Shown here: in pieces, positions 51,605 to 60,266 of the stretch | Layout: each line of letters begins with the position of its first letter | How positions within the stretch are numbered: position 1 is the first letter of the stretch | Source: Hahella sp. HNIBRBA332 | Lineage (GTDB): Bacteria > Pseudomonadota > Gammaproteobacteria > Pseudomonadales > Oleiphilaceae | Assembly: GCF_030719035.1 (NCBI RefSeq) | Contig: NZ_CP132203.1 | Location: forward strand, 1,302,001-1,366,000 | DNA: 64,000 bases | Direction of reading: 5' to 3' | Position numbers and translations under genes: made by a program | Notes under the pieces: model-generated | The model's input: the letters and a program-made list of their open reading frames with translations, nothing else | The model's database searches: none | What the model was told of the DNA's origin: nothing

Positions 51605-52636
51605 ATGAGCGATCACCTTAATATTCACCGGAAACTAGAAAACCTATCCAAAGAAGCCAACGAGGCGAAAGCCCGTTGGGATGAGCATGTCAGCGCCCCC
51701 TATTCCAGGGCATACGAGGCGGCCCATAAGAAGTTTCAGAGCGTGTTAAATGAAGATAAGAAATCAAAACAACAGGCGCTCGATTTGGCTTTCCTGGCAC
51801 TGTCCCTGTGTGGCGGCGCCCTGCTGACCTCCGCCTTCGCCACCACCGCCCGAGTGGCGCTGGCGGACGCCATGTTGAACTATATCTGTAAAAGAAACCT
51901 GACGCGCGTCTTCAAGACCGTCGCTTTTATCGAGAACAGCGCGGCGACGCAATTCGTGCTCGGCGAGGTCTGGAATATGTTGAAAACCAGGGGAATGGCC
52001 TCAGCCAAGCGTGATATTGAAACCAAGTTCAACAGCCCGGCGAAGCTTCTGTCGGATGAGCCCTGGCGGGTGGATAGCGCTCTCAAGGAGTTTACCGAAC
52101 AGGCGAAGAACTCGGTCAAAGCCATGGTCGGCCACGTCGCTTCCAATAGCAAACTCTCTATCGAAGACAGAGGACGGATCTACAAAGGCTTAATCAATAG
52201 CCCGTTCTTTGCTCCACCTGACAAATCTCCTTACAAGGAAGAAATACTTGCCCAAGAAATAGAGTTCACCATGTATCTGAACCTGATTATCGATAGCGAC
52301 TTTGTACAAAAGCGCAAAGGCGGGAGAACCTCTATCGGCGTCAGCCCCTCTGCGGCGGATTATCCGAAAAATATCGGCTTCGGCAGGGGCTACCATCAAA
52401 AAATCGGGTATAACCGTATCGGCCAGACCATTATCGACCGGATAAATGTACTGCATAAAAGCCTGTACAAAGCGGAAAGCAAATTTATCGATTCTGGATA
52501 TCTAGGCGAAACCATGAACAAGGAAATTATTCTGCGCGCCGAGTCTTTGCTGGCTAAAATTGGCGACCGAAGTGATATCTATCGGCAGAAGTATGCACCG
52601 TTGATCGTAGATAAGAGAGTTCAGAAAATTTCCTGA
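51605..52636 (+). CDS. Unknown 343-residue protein of the LRR cassette
   Basis: No family recognised. ATG 51605 follows AAGGAGCGG. Residues 1-50 are charged and helical (probable coiled coil). Residues 58-85 (LDLAFLALSLCGGALLTSAF) are hydrophobic and could insert in a membrane. The rest is mixed, with a basic region near 235-270 (RKGGRTSIG, GFGRGYHQKIGYNRIGQ) and a helical end VDKRVQKIS. No signal peptide. The hydrophobic stretch, lack of signal and pairing with a surface lipoprotein would suit a toxin or effector with a protecting or delivering partner, but that is inference. The last 14 codons occur twice more downstream. Confidence 0.7.
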   Translation: MSDHLNIHRKLENLSKEANEAKARWDEHVSAPYSRAYEAAHKKFQSVLNEDKKSKQQALDLAFLALSLCGGALLTSAFATTARVALADAMLNYICKRNLTRVFKTVAFIENSAATQFVLGEVWNMLKTRGMASAKRDIETKFNSPAKLLSDEPWRVDSALKEFTEQAKNSVKAMVGHVASNSKLSIEDRGRIYKGLINSPFFAPPDKSPYKEEILAQEIEFTMYLNLIIDSDFVQKRKGGRTSIGVSPSAADYPKNIGFGRGYHQKIGYNRIGQTIIDRINVLHKSLYKAESKFIDSGYLGETMNKEIILRAESLLAKIGDRSDIYRQKYAPLIVDKRVQKIS

Positions 52637-52808
52637 AGCAGAGATAGCAAACCATTTGGAATGTCCAGTCTACGTCGCTTTAGCAATCGGGTGTAGGAAA
52701 CGTGCTCCCATCGCCACCGTTGTCAAACGTCCAACCTGGCGGGCGACGAATTCATATAATTCACTGCTACTACCATCGCTCTGGGATAGTGCTGTACAGG
52801 AATGTCAT

Positions 52809-53882
52809 ATGACCAGCAAGCTTCGGAAATCTCACCGTTTACTTTTGGCCGCCGTCCTCGGTGGACTACTTTCCGGCTGCGGCGACTCTGCCGAAGAGGA
52901 GGCGAGGTTCCAGGCGGAAATAGCCAGGGATGACCGCATCAGCGCCCTGCATGCGGCTTGCCTTGAGTCCCCGACTGCTCTGGAGGAATACCGGGCATGC
53001 GTTCAGCACTCCCGCGAAACCAAAACTCCTGAGTTAGGGCTCAGTAGGCGTGGAGAAAAACTCCCAGACGATCTCTTTTCCGGCCCGGGATTGGAACATA
53101 TCACCGTCCTTTCCATAAACGGTAATAAGTTGACCGATTTGCCATCCTCCCTGTCAAACCTGACAAACCTGAAAGAACTCCGCCTTGAGTCCAATGAGTT
53201 CACCGAGATTCCCGAGGTAGTGTTTGAGATGCCTTGGCTGGAGAAAATGTCTATCTCTATGAACCGGATATCCCATATCAGTGATAAGATAAACAACCTG
53301 AGCAGCCTTAAATCCCTGGACCTGGCGGTCAACGAGCTGGCCACGCTGCCAAAGTCCCTGGCGGGCCTGACCCGGCTGAAATACCTGAACTTGGCGGCCA
53401 ACCGCTTCGCCACCATCCCCGCCTCCATTGCAACCCTACCCAATGTTGAGTACCTGTCCTTCGCCCGCAACCGTCTGGAGGCCGTGCCGGATACGGTTAC
53501 TCAAATGCACTCGCTGAAGGGCCTGTTCTTAAAGGATAACCATATTCATATTCTGCCGGAACAATGGGACGGCATGGACCGGCTGGCGGTTCTCCACCTC
53601 GCCCGCAATTCCCTGTCCACGCTGCCGATCTCCCTGACCCATCTTACCCAATTGAGCCAGCCCACTGAAGGCCACATAGGGCGGCTGCCTTTCGATGTGG
53701 ATAACGCGGAAGGCATGGACTACAAATTCGAAAAATGGGGTGATGTCGAAGTGGCTCACGGCATTGACGTTTCCAACAACAAATTCACAAGCCTGGACCC
53801 GGCCTTTTGCCAGGTTGGCTGGATCAATCTTGAGAACAATCCCTTGACCACGGAAAAATTCAACTTTAGTTGCGGAAAGTAG
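52809..53882 (+). CDS. Leucine-rich-repeat lipoprotein, copy 2
   Basis: Paralogue of the protein at 50511, exactly the same length (357 residues), same lipobox LSGC with Cys24, and colinear throughout. Differences cluster in the signal-peptide core, residues 60-75, two early LRRs (LESNEFTEIPEVVFEMPWL) and the segment before the C-terminal cap (DYKFEKWGDVEVAHG). The start ATG follows AGGAATGTCAT as in copy 1; the in-frame extension to 52656 has no support. Unlike copy 1 it is not followed by an intact partner gene, only by repeats. Confidence 0.8.
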   Translation: MTSKLRKSHRLLLAAVLGGLLSGCGDSAEEEARFQAEIARDDRISALHAACLESPTALEEYRACVQHSRETKTPELGLSRRGEKLPDDLFSGPGLEHITVLSINGNKLTDLPSSLSNLTNLKELRLESNEFTEIPEVVFEMPWLEKMSISMNRISHISDKINNLSSLKSLDLAVNELATLPKSLAGLTRLKYLNLAANRFATIPASIATLPNVEYLSFARNRLEAVPDTVTQMHSLKGLFLKDNHIHILPEQWDGMDRLAVLHLARNSLSTLPISLTHLTQLSQPTEGHIGRLPFDVDNAEGMDYKFEKWGDVEVAHGIDVSNNKFTSLDPAFCQVGWINLENNPLTTEKFNFSCGK

Positions 53883-54032
53883 CAAGTAGAATACAAGAGG
53901 CTTGTGGCTCACCGGATGTCAGTAATCCGAAATGAAGGGCTCTTAGTGACTCGCCCCTTATTCGACAGGCTCAGGGCGAACGGGGTGTGTAGAACAGGGT
54001 ATGGCGGTGGGTGTCAGACTACTCATCAGTCC

Positions 54033-54074
54033 GCGCCTATGGTTGTGGACAAAAAAATTCAGAAAATCACCTGA
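54033..54074 (+). pseudogene. 3' remnant of a paralogue of the 343-residue gene, copy A
   Basis: In frame it reads A-P-M-V-V-D-K-K-I-Q-K-I-T-stop, against A-P-L-I-V-D-K-R-V-Q-K-I-S-stop at the end of the intact gene (52595-52636). Most base changes are silent or conservative, so it came from a once-selected coding gene. Upstream homology fades immediately. Confidence 0.8.
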
Positions 54075-54399
54075 ATCAACAGGGAGCGTAAAACTCTACT
54101 GATACTGAGGCGCCCTAAGTCTCATCCTCTTTTTCGACGGCCAACTTGGCAAATATTGAACATGCAGGGCGATTTCCCCGCGACTCCCTCCGTTCGCCCT
54201 GAGCTTGTCGAAGGGCTCTTAGTGACTCTCGACAGGCGAAATCTGGAACTAGTGGATCAATAATGTGAAATCTAGCCGTTTTTTTCTACTCAGGCTGGTC
54301 ATTTTAGATTAGCGCTCTGGGAGGCCCTTCGACAAGCTCAGGGCGAACGGGGTGTGTAGAACAGGGTAGGGCGGTGGGCGTCAAACTACTCATCAGTCC

Positions 54400-54441
54400 G
54401 CGGCTATGATTGTGGACAAAAGAGTTCAGAAAATCACCTGA
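54400..54441 (+). pseudogene. 3' remnant of a paralogue of the 343-residue gene, copy B
   Basis: Reads A-A-M-I-V-D-K-R-V-Q-K-I-T-stop, 367 bases after copy A. It shares the K-R-V of the intact gene and the final Thr of copy A, so the two remnants are related but not identical. Confidence 0.8.
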
Positions 54442-54755
54442 ACCAGCTCAGGGAGCGTAAACTCTACTGAGACTGAGGTTCCCTAAGTCTCATCCTCTTT
54501 TTCGGCGGCCAACTTGGCAAATATTCAACATGCTGGGCGATTTCCCCGCGCCTCCCTCCGTTCGCCCTGAGCTTGTCGAAGGGCTCTTAATGACTCGTTT
54601 CTTATTCGACAGGCGGACATCGGAACTAGTGGATCACTAACGTGAATTCCAGTTGTTTTTTCTACCCAGGTTGGTCAGTGGTTTTAGATTAGCGCTCTGG
54701 GAGGCCCTTCGACAAGCTCAGGGCGAACGGGGTGTGTAGAACAGGGATATTGTTC

Positions 54756-54816
54756 TTTAGGGAATCTCTGAAAAACGTTGGCGACGCCGCAGGTAGTTTT
54801 TCAGAGGTTCCCTAAA
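54756..54816. repeat. 61-base near-perfect palindrome (MITE-like or IS-end-like)
   Basis: Left arm TTTAGGGAATCTCTGAAAAAC minus its last base (54756-54775) pairs with GTTTTTCAGAGGTTCCCTAAA (54796-54816); arms are 21 bases with one mismatch and a 19-base loop. The GGGAAxCTCTGAAAAA sequence resembles terminal repeats of IS5-group elements, from memory. A second hairpin CCCACCGC/GCGGTGGG (54852-54872) lies between it and the exporter stop and may serve as that gene's terminator. Confidence 0.6.
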
Positions 54817-54893
54817 GTTGGAAGAACCCTCTCTGTCGCGTCCCCTCTCAACCCACCGCACAAAGCGGTGGGCGCCAACCACTCCCAAATTTA

Positions 54894-57224
54894 TCAAGCC
54901 GTCACGGTATTTTTCAGCGTTTCTGCGACGGGTTTTGGTTTGGGGCCGAAGGCCAGGAGGAGGAGTGGGAGCATGATGAAGTCGAAGATGAGGGCGATGA
55001 GGAAGGTGAGGGAGGACATGATGCCCAGGGTCACGTTCATGTGGAAGTGGCTGAGGGAGAAGGCGAGGAAGCCGACTGACAGGACGACGGTGGATATTAG
55101 CAGGGCGGGGCCGATGCTGCGGAAAGTTTCCACTACGGCTTCATTGGGGGACATACCCTGATCGCGGGTCAGGCGCAGGTATTTACTGATGAAATGCACG
55201 GTGTCGTCCACCACCACGCCCAGAGTCATGGCGAAGATCAGCACGGCGGCGAAGTCCAGAGAACCGCCGAACAGGGACCAGAATCCGAACGCTACCAGAA
55301 TAGGGGCCAAGTTGGGGGCCATGGAGATCAACCCCAGACGCACGCTGCCCAAGGTCAGCGTCAACACCAGGCCGATCAATACGGTGGCCAGCGCGGCGTT
55401 GATGATCATATTGTCCGCCAAGCGCTCAATCATGTAAGAAAACATCACCAGCACCGACACCCCCCGGCTTTTGAAGCTGTGCACATTGTCCTGCAGCCAT
55501 TGATGGGTGCGATCCACCAGATGAATGATTTCACTGGAGCTGGAGGATGCAATAGTGGCGATCATGCGGGTTGAGGACTTGGCGATATTGATCTCATTGT
55601 TGATCTCCTGACCGAAAGGCAGGTTAGCTTCGTAGAACAACAACGCCTGGGCGTTGGCTTCCTGTGAGTCCGCCGTTTTGTAGAACGTCGGATCACCGTT
55701 GTGCAGAGACTTGTTGACCCGCTTCAGCGTGTCGGTCAAAGACGTCACATGATGGATCATGGGATCGTCGAGCAGATGCTGTTTGAACGCTTCTGCGTCT
55801 TGCAGGAAAGTCGGATCGGAAATGCCCTGTTCAACGCCGGTGTCGAGGCTGAAATGGATGGTCGTGGTGCCAGCGAGACGTTGATCGATAAAGTCCGCAT
55901 CGTCGCGGAATTCAGTGCCTTTTTCGAACATTTTCACCGGATGGTCGTCGATCGTGAAGTAGCGCAACCCGTACAGCGGTGCGGATATGAGCCCCAGGAA
56001 CACAACTGCCGCAAGCGCTTTTCTGCGCACCAGAAATTCCCCCAGCGCCTTACAAAACTGACTGATGGCGGAAGTGGCGGACTGGTCGCGCTGGATGTTC
56101 ATTAACATCATGGACGCGGGTATCAGAACCATCGAGTTGATGTAGGCGAACAACACGCCCAGCGCGCACATGACGCCGAGATGTTGGAACGGCGGCACGT
56201 CGCTGTACAGCATCGACAAAAAGCCAATGCCGGTGGTGAGGCTGGTCAGGGTTACGGGGTAAATATTCTGTTGCAGCGTGTGCTTCACCGCCTCATCCCG
56301 ATTGGGATAGCGGCTGCGCCCGAACAGGAAGCTGAGCGCCACATGAATACCTACCGCCACACTGATCGTGAGAATGACGTGCGGCGCAATCGAGCTGTGC
56401 GGACTGAACTCGATACCCAGAAAACCGGTGACGCCAAAGGCCGAGAAAACCGTGAGCATGGTCGAGAACACGATGCACAACGTGACTTTCCAGGAACGGA
56501 ACAACAGCGCCATGATGACCATGAAAATCAGGAACATCAGTGGAAACAACGTCGCCATATCGGCGCGGGCGTACTCATCGAAAGCGGCGTTCAGCATAAC
56601 GATGCCGCCCAGACGAATGTCGATGTTGGCGTAACGTTGCTCATAGTCATCGCGAATGGAGCGCACTTTGGCGGCGGCTTCGGCGATGGCGTTTTCCTTG
56701 TCGGGAATCATCAACTGCAGATAAATGGCGGTGACTTTACCATCGGAAGACAACATTCTGTCTTTGATGCGCGGCTCACTTTCGGCGATGGCGCGGCGGG
56801 AGCTGAGATAGCCGGGATTACGCAGTTTCTCCGGCAGAACCAGATCCTCCACCAGAATTTCCTCTGCGTCCGCCTCGATGTGCTGGAAGTTGGCGATCGA
56901 GTCCACCCGGGTGACGAAATCCACTTGCCATAACTCTTCTGTGAGCCGTTGCACCGCTTCCATGACCTCGGGGGAGAACAGGTCCGCGCCCTGGGCCGCC
57001 TCCACGGTCACAATCAGCGGATCGGTGCGGGAGTAAGTGTTCAACAGATTTTCCCAGGCCACCAGATCCACATTGTCCTTGGAAAAGTACACCCGATAAT
57101 CGTCATTGAATTTGATGTGTTGCAAACCTGGCGACAGAAGCACCGGAATTAACAGCAAAAACACAATCACCCGTTTCGGGGCGGCGATGATCAGATGGGC
57201 GAGAGTGAGAGCGAGCCTGTTCAT
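54894..57224 (-). CDS. RND/MMPL-family exporter
   Basis: 776-residue inner-membrane transporter of the MMPL type: TM1 at about 15-33, a large periplasmic loop (35-210), a cluster of about five helices (215-370), a second loop (400-590), and a matching second cluster (600-755). The second cluster contains the GVVVDDTVHFISKYL segment with the acidic proton-relay pair. The architecture fits sterol-sensing/hopanoid and lipid RND exporters rather than tripartite drug pumps. It is the last gene of a minus-strand group with a beta-barrel, a LolA-like protein and a Dabb protein, suggesting export of a hydrophobic molecule through the envelope. Confidence 0.88.
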   Translation of the reverse strand: MNRLALTLAHLIIAAPKRVIVFLLLIPVLLSPGLQHIKFNDDYRVYFSKDNVDLVAWENLLNTYSRTDPLIVTVEAAQGADLFSPEVMEAVQRLTEELWQVDFVTRVDSIANFQHIEADAEEILVEDLVLPEKLRNPGYLSSRRAIAESEPRIKDRMLSSDGKVTAIYLQLMIPDKENAIAEAAAKVRSIRDDYEQRYANIDIRLGGIVMLNAAFDEYARADMATLFPLMFLIFMVIMALLFRSWKVTLCIVFSTMLTVFSAFGVTGFLGIEFSPHSSIAPHVILTISVAVGIHVALSFLFGRSRYPNRDEAVKHTLQQNIYPVTLTSLTTGIGFLSMLYSDVPPFQHLGVMCALGVLFAYINSMVLIPASMMLMNIQRDQSATSAISQFCKALGEFLVRRKALAAVVFLGLISAPLYGLRYFTIDDHPVKMFEKGTEFRDDADFIDQRLAGTTTIHFSLDTGVEQGISDPTFLQDAEAFKQHLLDDPMIHHVTSLTDTLKRVNKSLHNGDPTFYKTADSQEANAQALLFYEANLPFGQEINNEINIAKSSTRMIATIASSSSSEIIHLVDRTHQWLQDNVHSFKSRGVSVLVMFSYMIERLADNMIINAALATVLIGLVLTLTLGSVRLGLISMAPNLAPILVAFGFWSLFGGSLDFAAVLIFAMTLGVVVDDTVHFISKYLRLTRDQGMSPNEAVVETFRSIGPALLISTVVLSVGFLAFSLSHFHMNVTLGIMSSLTFLIALIFDFIMLPLLLLAFGPKPKPVAETLKNTVTA

Positions 57225-57238
57225 AGTGAATCACCGGA

Positions 57239-58501
57239 TCAGTCGAAATAGTAAGTGAATGAAGCGTTGATCAATTGGTCGTCGCGCAGGGGATACAACG
57301 GATCGCTGTCGTCAGGGTCGTAACCGCGCAAGGTCAGTTCCATGGCGATATTGGGGGTCAGACGGCGTTTGAAGTTGAGGTGATAGACCGCGGCGCTGTG
57401 ATTGAGGTCGGCAATGGCGCCGACAATGAGTGTGCTGTCGTTGTAGTCATTGGAGGCCCAGCGCACACCGACGAAGAGATCCTGATCGAAGGGCGTTCCC
57501 AGCGCGCCATCGCTGCGAGAGTCATAGATATACTCGGCGAACACGCTGAGGTCCGCTTGTTCTTCGGGGCGGATAAAGGTGTATTCCGCCCCCGCTACGG
57601 CGGCGAAAAAGTCCGTCGGCAACGCATAACGCGAGCTGGACTCTTCGGTGTTGTTATAGGCGAACTCGCCTTTGTACAGCCAGCTTCCTGCGCTTCCCTG
57701 CACTGTAAAACCCGTGGTTCTCACCTTGTAATACAGCGGGCGTAAATGGCCAGGTTCGGAGCCGGGAACAAATAGCGGGTCCTGCCGATAACCGTCGTAA
57801 TGAAAGGCGGCGAGGTTCACATCTCCGGTCACTTTCTCCACCCTCAGCGCGTAACTCAGGCGGTGATTGTCCCGGTCATCGGTGAACAGGGCGTCGTCTT
57901 CGTCAAACTCCAGTTGTCCACGGGTCGGGTTCTCCCGGGCTTCGCGACTGGGCAGGGTGCGTTCGCGAAACCAGGGCAGCGCATAAACTTCATATTGCAT
58001 GGATTCCGCCTGATAGGCGTACCGCAGGCTGGGAGCGCCGAGTTTGTCCTGGCCGGCGGGATCGCCGGCGATGTCCCGCTGGTTGATCACATCCGCCACC
58101 TGCAAGGGCAGTACGTTAACCGCTTCCACGGTGCTCCATGAGACATGACGTAACCCAATATTGACGATATGGCTGTTGTGGAAATACTCGAAATCCAGTT
58201 CTTTAAAATCGACGCGGTGACGATTATCGTCAACAAAATCCACACGGCCGTAGGGCGTAGCCTTCAGGCTCCAGTTGCGCGGCAGATAGGTGAACAGTTC
58301 TGCTGAGCCCGCCAGCGCCGCATTACCGTGTTCCTGAATTGACGCTCCGTTCTGCGGATACCAGTAAACTTCGGGGCTCAGGTATGCGCTGGTGACGGAA
58401 AAATCCGCTCCCCAGGCATCACAGGGCAGGGCGGCGGCGAGGGCCAGCCCCGCCGCGCTCAATCTGCGAGTTCGAAACTGTAAGCGTGTGTCCTTGGACA
58501 T
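57239..58501 (-). CDS. Outer-membrane beta-barrel-like protein of the exporter locus
   Basis: 420 residues, no named family recognised with certainty. Signal peptide (cleavage near AWG-AD, about 32), then many alternating amphipathic strands rich in Tyr/Asp/Arg (YYKVRTTGFTVQGSAGSWLYKGEFAYNN) and a C-terminal aromatic strand SFTYYFD ending in F-D, as in outer-membrane barrels. ATG 58501 was chosen because AAAGGG is correctly spaced for it and too close to ATG 58507. It resembles DUF1302-type barrels found with RND exporters. It starts 24 bases after the LolA-like gene. Confidence 0.7.
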   Translation of the reverse strand: MSKDTRLQFRTRRLSAAGLALAAALPCDAWGADFSVTSAYLSPEVYWYPQNGASIQEHGNAALAGSAELFTYLPRNWSLKATPYGRVDFVDDNRHRVDFKELDFEYFHNSHIVNIGLRHVSWSTVEAVNVLPLQVADVINQRDIAGDPAGQDKLGAPSLRYAYQAESMQYEVYALPWFRERTLPSREARENPTRGQLEFDEDDALFTDDRDNHRLSYALRVEKVTGDVNLAAFHYDGYRQDPLFVPGSEPGHLRPLYYKVRTTGFTVQGSAGSWLYKGEFAYNNTEESSSRYALPTDFFAAVAGAEYTFIRPEEQADLSVFAEYIYDSRSDGALGTPFDQDLFVGVRWASNDYNDSTLIVGAIADLNHSAAVYHLNFKRRLTPNIAMELTLRGYDPDDSDPLYPLRDDQLINASFTYYFD

Positions 58502-58524
58502 GACCATCCCTTTCGCCGCCGAGG

Positions 58525-59379
58525 TTAAAATCGGCGCAGGGTGTCATTGCTCACCCGGCTCAGATTGAAGCTGTTGAACTCGCCGCCGTCCGCTTCGCCA
58601 AACACATAGTCGCTGAGTTGCAGAATGGTTTTCTTCTTGTTCTGCAGGTTCACCATCTCAAAGTACTTGGGACGCCAGAAACGACCTTCGTATTTATTCC
58701 ATTCGGTCATTTTCAAGGTTTTCAGCAGGTCGCCCTTTGCGTCGTAAAACTCGATATAACTGGTCTGATAGTTACTCTTGTCCACATGAGTGATCTGCTT
58801 GCTGTAACCGGAATAGCCATACACCGGCGTACGCTCCACCACCCAGTAATCTGGCGTTTCGCTCAGCAGGTTGTAAGTGTATTTGGACAATTCCGTGGTG
58901 GAGATATCTTCCCAGCTGAACTCGGAGCCCACAAAGGAGCCGGACTTGTTCTGCGCGTTGATTTTCTTGGTGCGCTTGATAGTGGGCATGAAAAGCCACT
59001 GATTGTCCGCGCCTTCGGATTGTTCAAAGGTAAGCATCACGGTGCCTTTGATGTCGTTGGGTTCGACGAAAATGCCGATGGTTTTATCGGGCACACCTGC
59101 TTCCTCCATCATTTTTTTGATCACCAGGCGTTTGCTGGTGCGCCCCTGGGCGTCCACCAGGGTCATTTCCATGCGCGCCTCGGTTGAGGTCCAGCCCTCG
59201 TCAATCAGGTATTGTTGGGTGTAAATCTCCAGGCCTTTCTTTTGGGACTCAGACTGATGGCGCGAGGCAATCGGGTCCAGATACCCATTGATGTTTTTCT
59301 CGTCGTAATTGCCCGCCTGAGCTGCGCCGGCCGTCAGCGCCGCTGTCAGAAATGCGATGGAAAGTGCTCCTCTTTGCAT
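58525..59379 (-). CDS. LolA-like outer-membrane lipoprotein-sorting family protein
   Basis: 284 residues. Signal peptide ends near AQA-GN (about 23). The body has the LolA-like barrel pattern of the outer membrane lipoprotein-sorting family: MEMTLVDAQGRTSKRLVIKK, QWLFMPTIKRTKKI, GSFVGSEFSWEDIS and YWVVERTPVYGYSGYSK. This is the family that accompanies MMPL exporters and is thought to ferry a hydrophobic cargo across the periplasm. GGAG lies 10 bases before ATG 59379. Confidence 0.85.
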   Translation of the reverse strand: MQRGALSIAFLTAALTAGAAQAGNYDEKNINGYLDPIASRHQSESQKKGLEIYTQQYLIDEGWTSTEARMEMTLVDAQGRTSKRLVIKKMMEEAGVPDKTIGIFVEPNDIKGTVMLTFEQSEGADNQWLFMPTIKRTKKINAQNKSGSFVGSEFSWEDISTTELSKYTYNLLSETPDYWVVERTPVYGYSGYSKQITHVDKSNYQTSYIEFYDAKGDLLKTLKMTEWNKYEGRFWRPKYFEMVNLQNKKKTILQLSDYVFGEADGGEFNSFNLSRVSNDTLRRF

Positions 59380-59427
59380 GATGAATCTCCGCTGATCCTG
59401 TGTGACCGCCGCCGGGTGACCCGCGAC

Positions 59428-60042
59428 TCAAGCGCCGTGGGGCCGGGACAGGTGATTGATGACGTATCGGTTGGACACTACGGGTTTGAAGTAACGCGCA
59501 GCGATCTTCTTGTGCTCGGGATTGTCGATGAAGCGTTGCAGGTAGTGCTCCGATTTGAAGGTCCAGATGGAGATGAAATCTCCATAGCAGACATCCGGTG
59601 ACACCGCCGATAAGGATTCCTCCCCCTGCAGCCGGTGAATGGGGCCGCAGTCCATGCTCAACAGTCCTTCAGACAGGGCGGCAAGCCGGTTGAGCGCCTG
59701 TTGAAAGCTGTCGATATCGGCAGGAGAGGCGTCGTCCTTGAACTTCACCATGACAATGCGCTTGTAGGCGCCGATCTCCCGGTGAGCCCGGAACAGCCGG
59801 CTGCGCAGTGAGCGTAGCGCGGCGGCGGGGGCGAACTTGCGTTCTTTGGCGGAAGGGGCGGATGCGTTTTCCGTCGCCTGAATGAGAAACCGCTCGGCGG
59901 CTTCGGCGAATTCCTCCGCTGTCTGGCGCATGAGACGCCAGAGAAAACTGTCGTTCTCAGTCCAGGTCGCCGCGCCGTGGGTAAATAATCGGGACAATCC
60001 TGTCTCCGTGATGAATTTACCCGCCTCTGGTTTGAATCTCAT
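59428..60042 (-). CDS. Dabb-domain protein with N-terminal extension
   Basis: 204 residues from ATG 60042, which has GGAAGTGGAG upstream; a GTG start at 60102 would add 20 residues but lacks a site. The C-terminal half (about 95-200) is a Dabb (stress-responsive alpha/beta barrel) domain: KRIVMVKFKDDASPADIDSF, YGDFISIWTF, and the NPEHKKIA segment. Dabb proteins are dimeric and some act as cyclases (olivetolic acid cyclase). The N-terminal half is helical and unrecognised. It is first in the minus-strand exporter group and divergent from the biosynthetic-looking genes. Confidence 0.75.
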   Translation of the reverse strand: MRFKPEAGKFITETGLSRLFTHGAATWTENDSFLWRLMRQTAEEFAEAAERFLIQATENASAPSAKERKFAPAAALRSLRSRLFRAHREIGAYKRIVMVKFKDDASPADIDSFQQALNRLAALSEGLLSMDCGPIHRLQGEESLSAVSPDVCYGDFISIWTFKSEHYLQRFIDNPEHKKIAARYFKPVVSNRYVINHLSRPHGA

Positions 60043-60266
60043 ACTGGGCTCCACTTCCGAAATGTGCCTGATGCATTTCTTATCTCTAGTTAATTCAAAC
60101 ACTTAAATAAAGCGTTTCAACTTTGCTATGGACCAAATTCTTAATGAGCGGGGCGCCTGTGAGCAACCGTTAATGGTGAGACATTGTGTCCCGATTTTGG
60201 TTGTAGCCAACGAGAAGGGGAGTCAATTAAGGTTTTTTAAACAGCGAAATCACGGATTGCAGGCTC

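Larger units (their letters stand above)
53883..54893. repeat. Tandem/inverted repeat region downstream of LRR copy 2
   Basis: About 1 kb with no intact gene. Two tandem units of about 367 and 380 bases (landmark CGGGGTGTGTAGAACAGGG at 53981, 54348 and 54728) each contain, in order: a 3' gene-tail remnant (54033-54074, 54400-54441), CTCATCCTCTTTTTCG-type sequence, and an inverted pair of a 25-base element. Copies of that element are at 54191-54215 and 54559-54583 (one orientation) and 54325-54349 and 54705-54729 (the other), with a variant at 53961-53982. The region separates the LRR cassette from the minus-strand exporter locus. Confidence 0.9.

Noticed and set aside
53883..54893. CRISPR array
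   Set aside because: The repeats are long, few, in alternating orientation and without regular short spacers; no cas gene is nearby.
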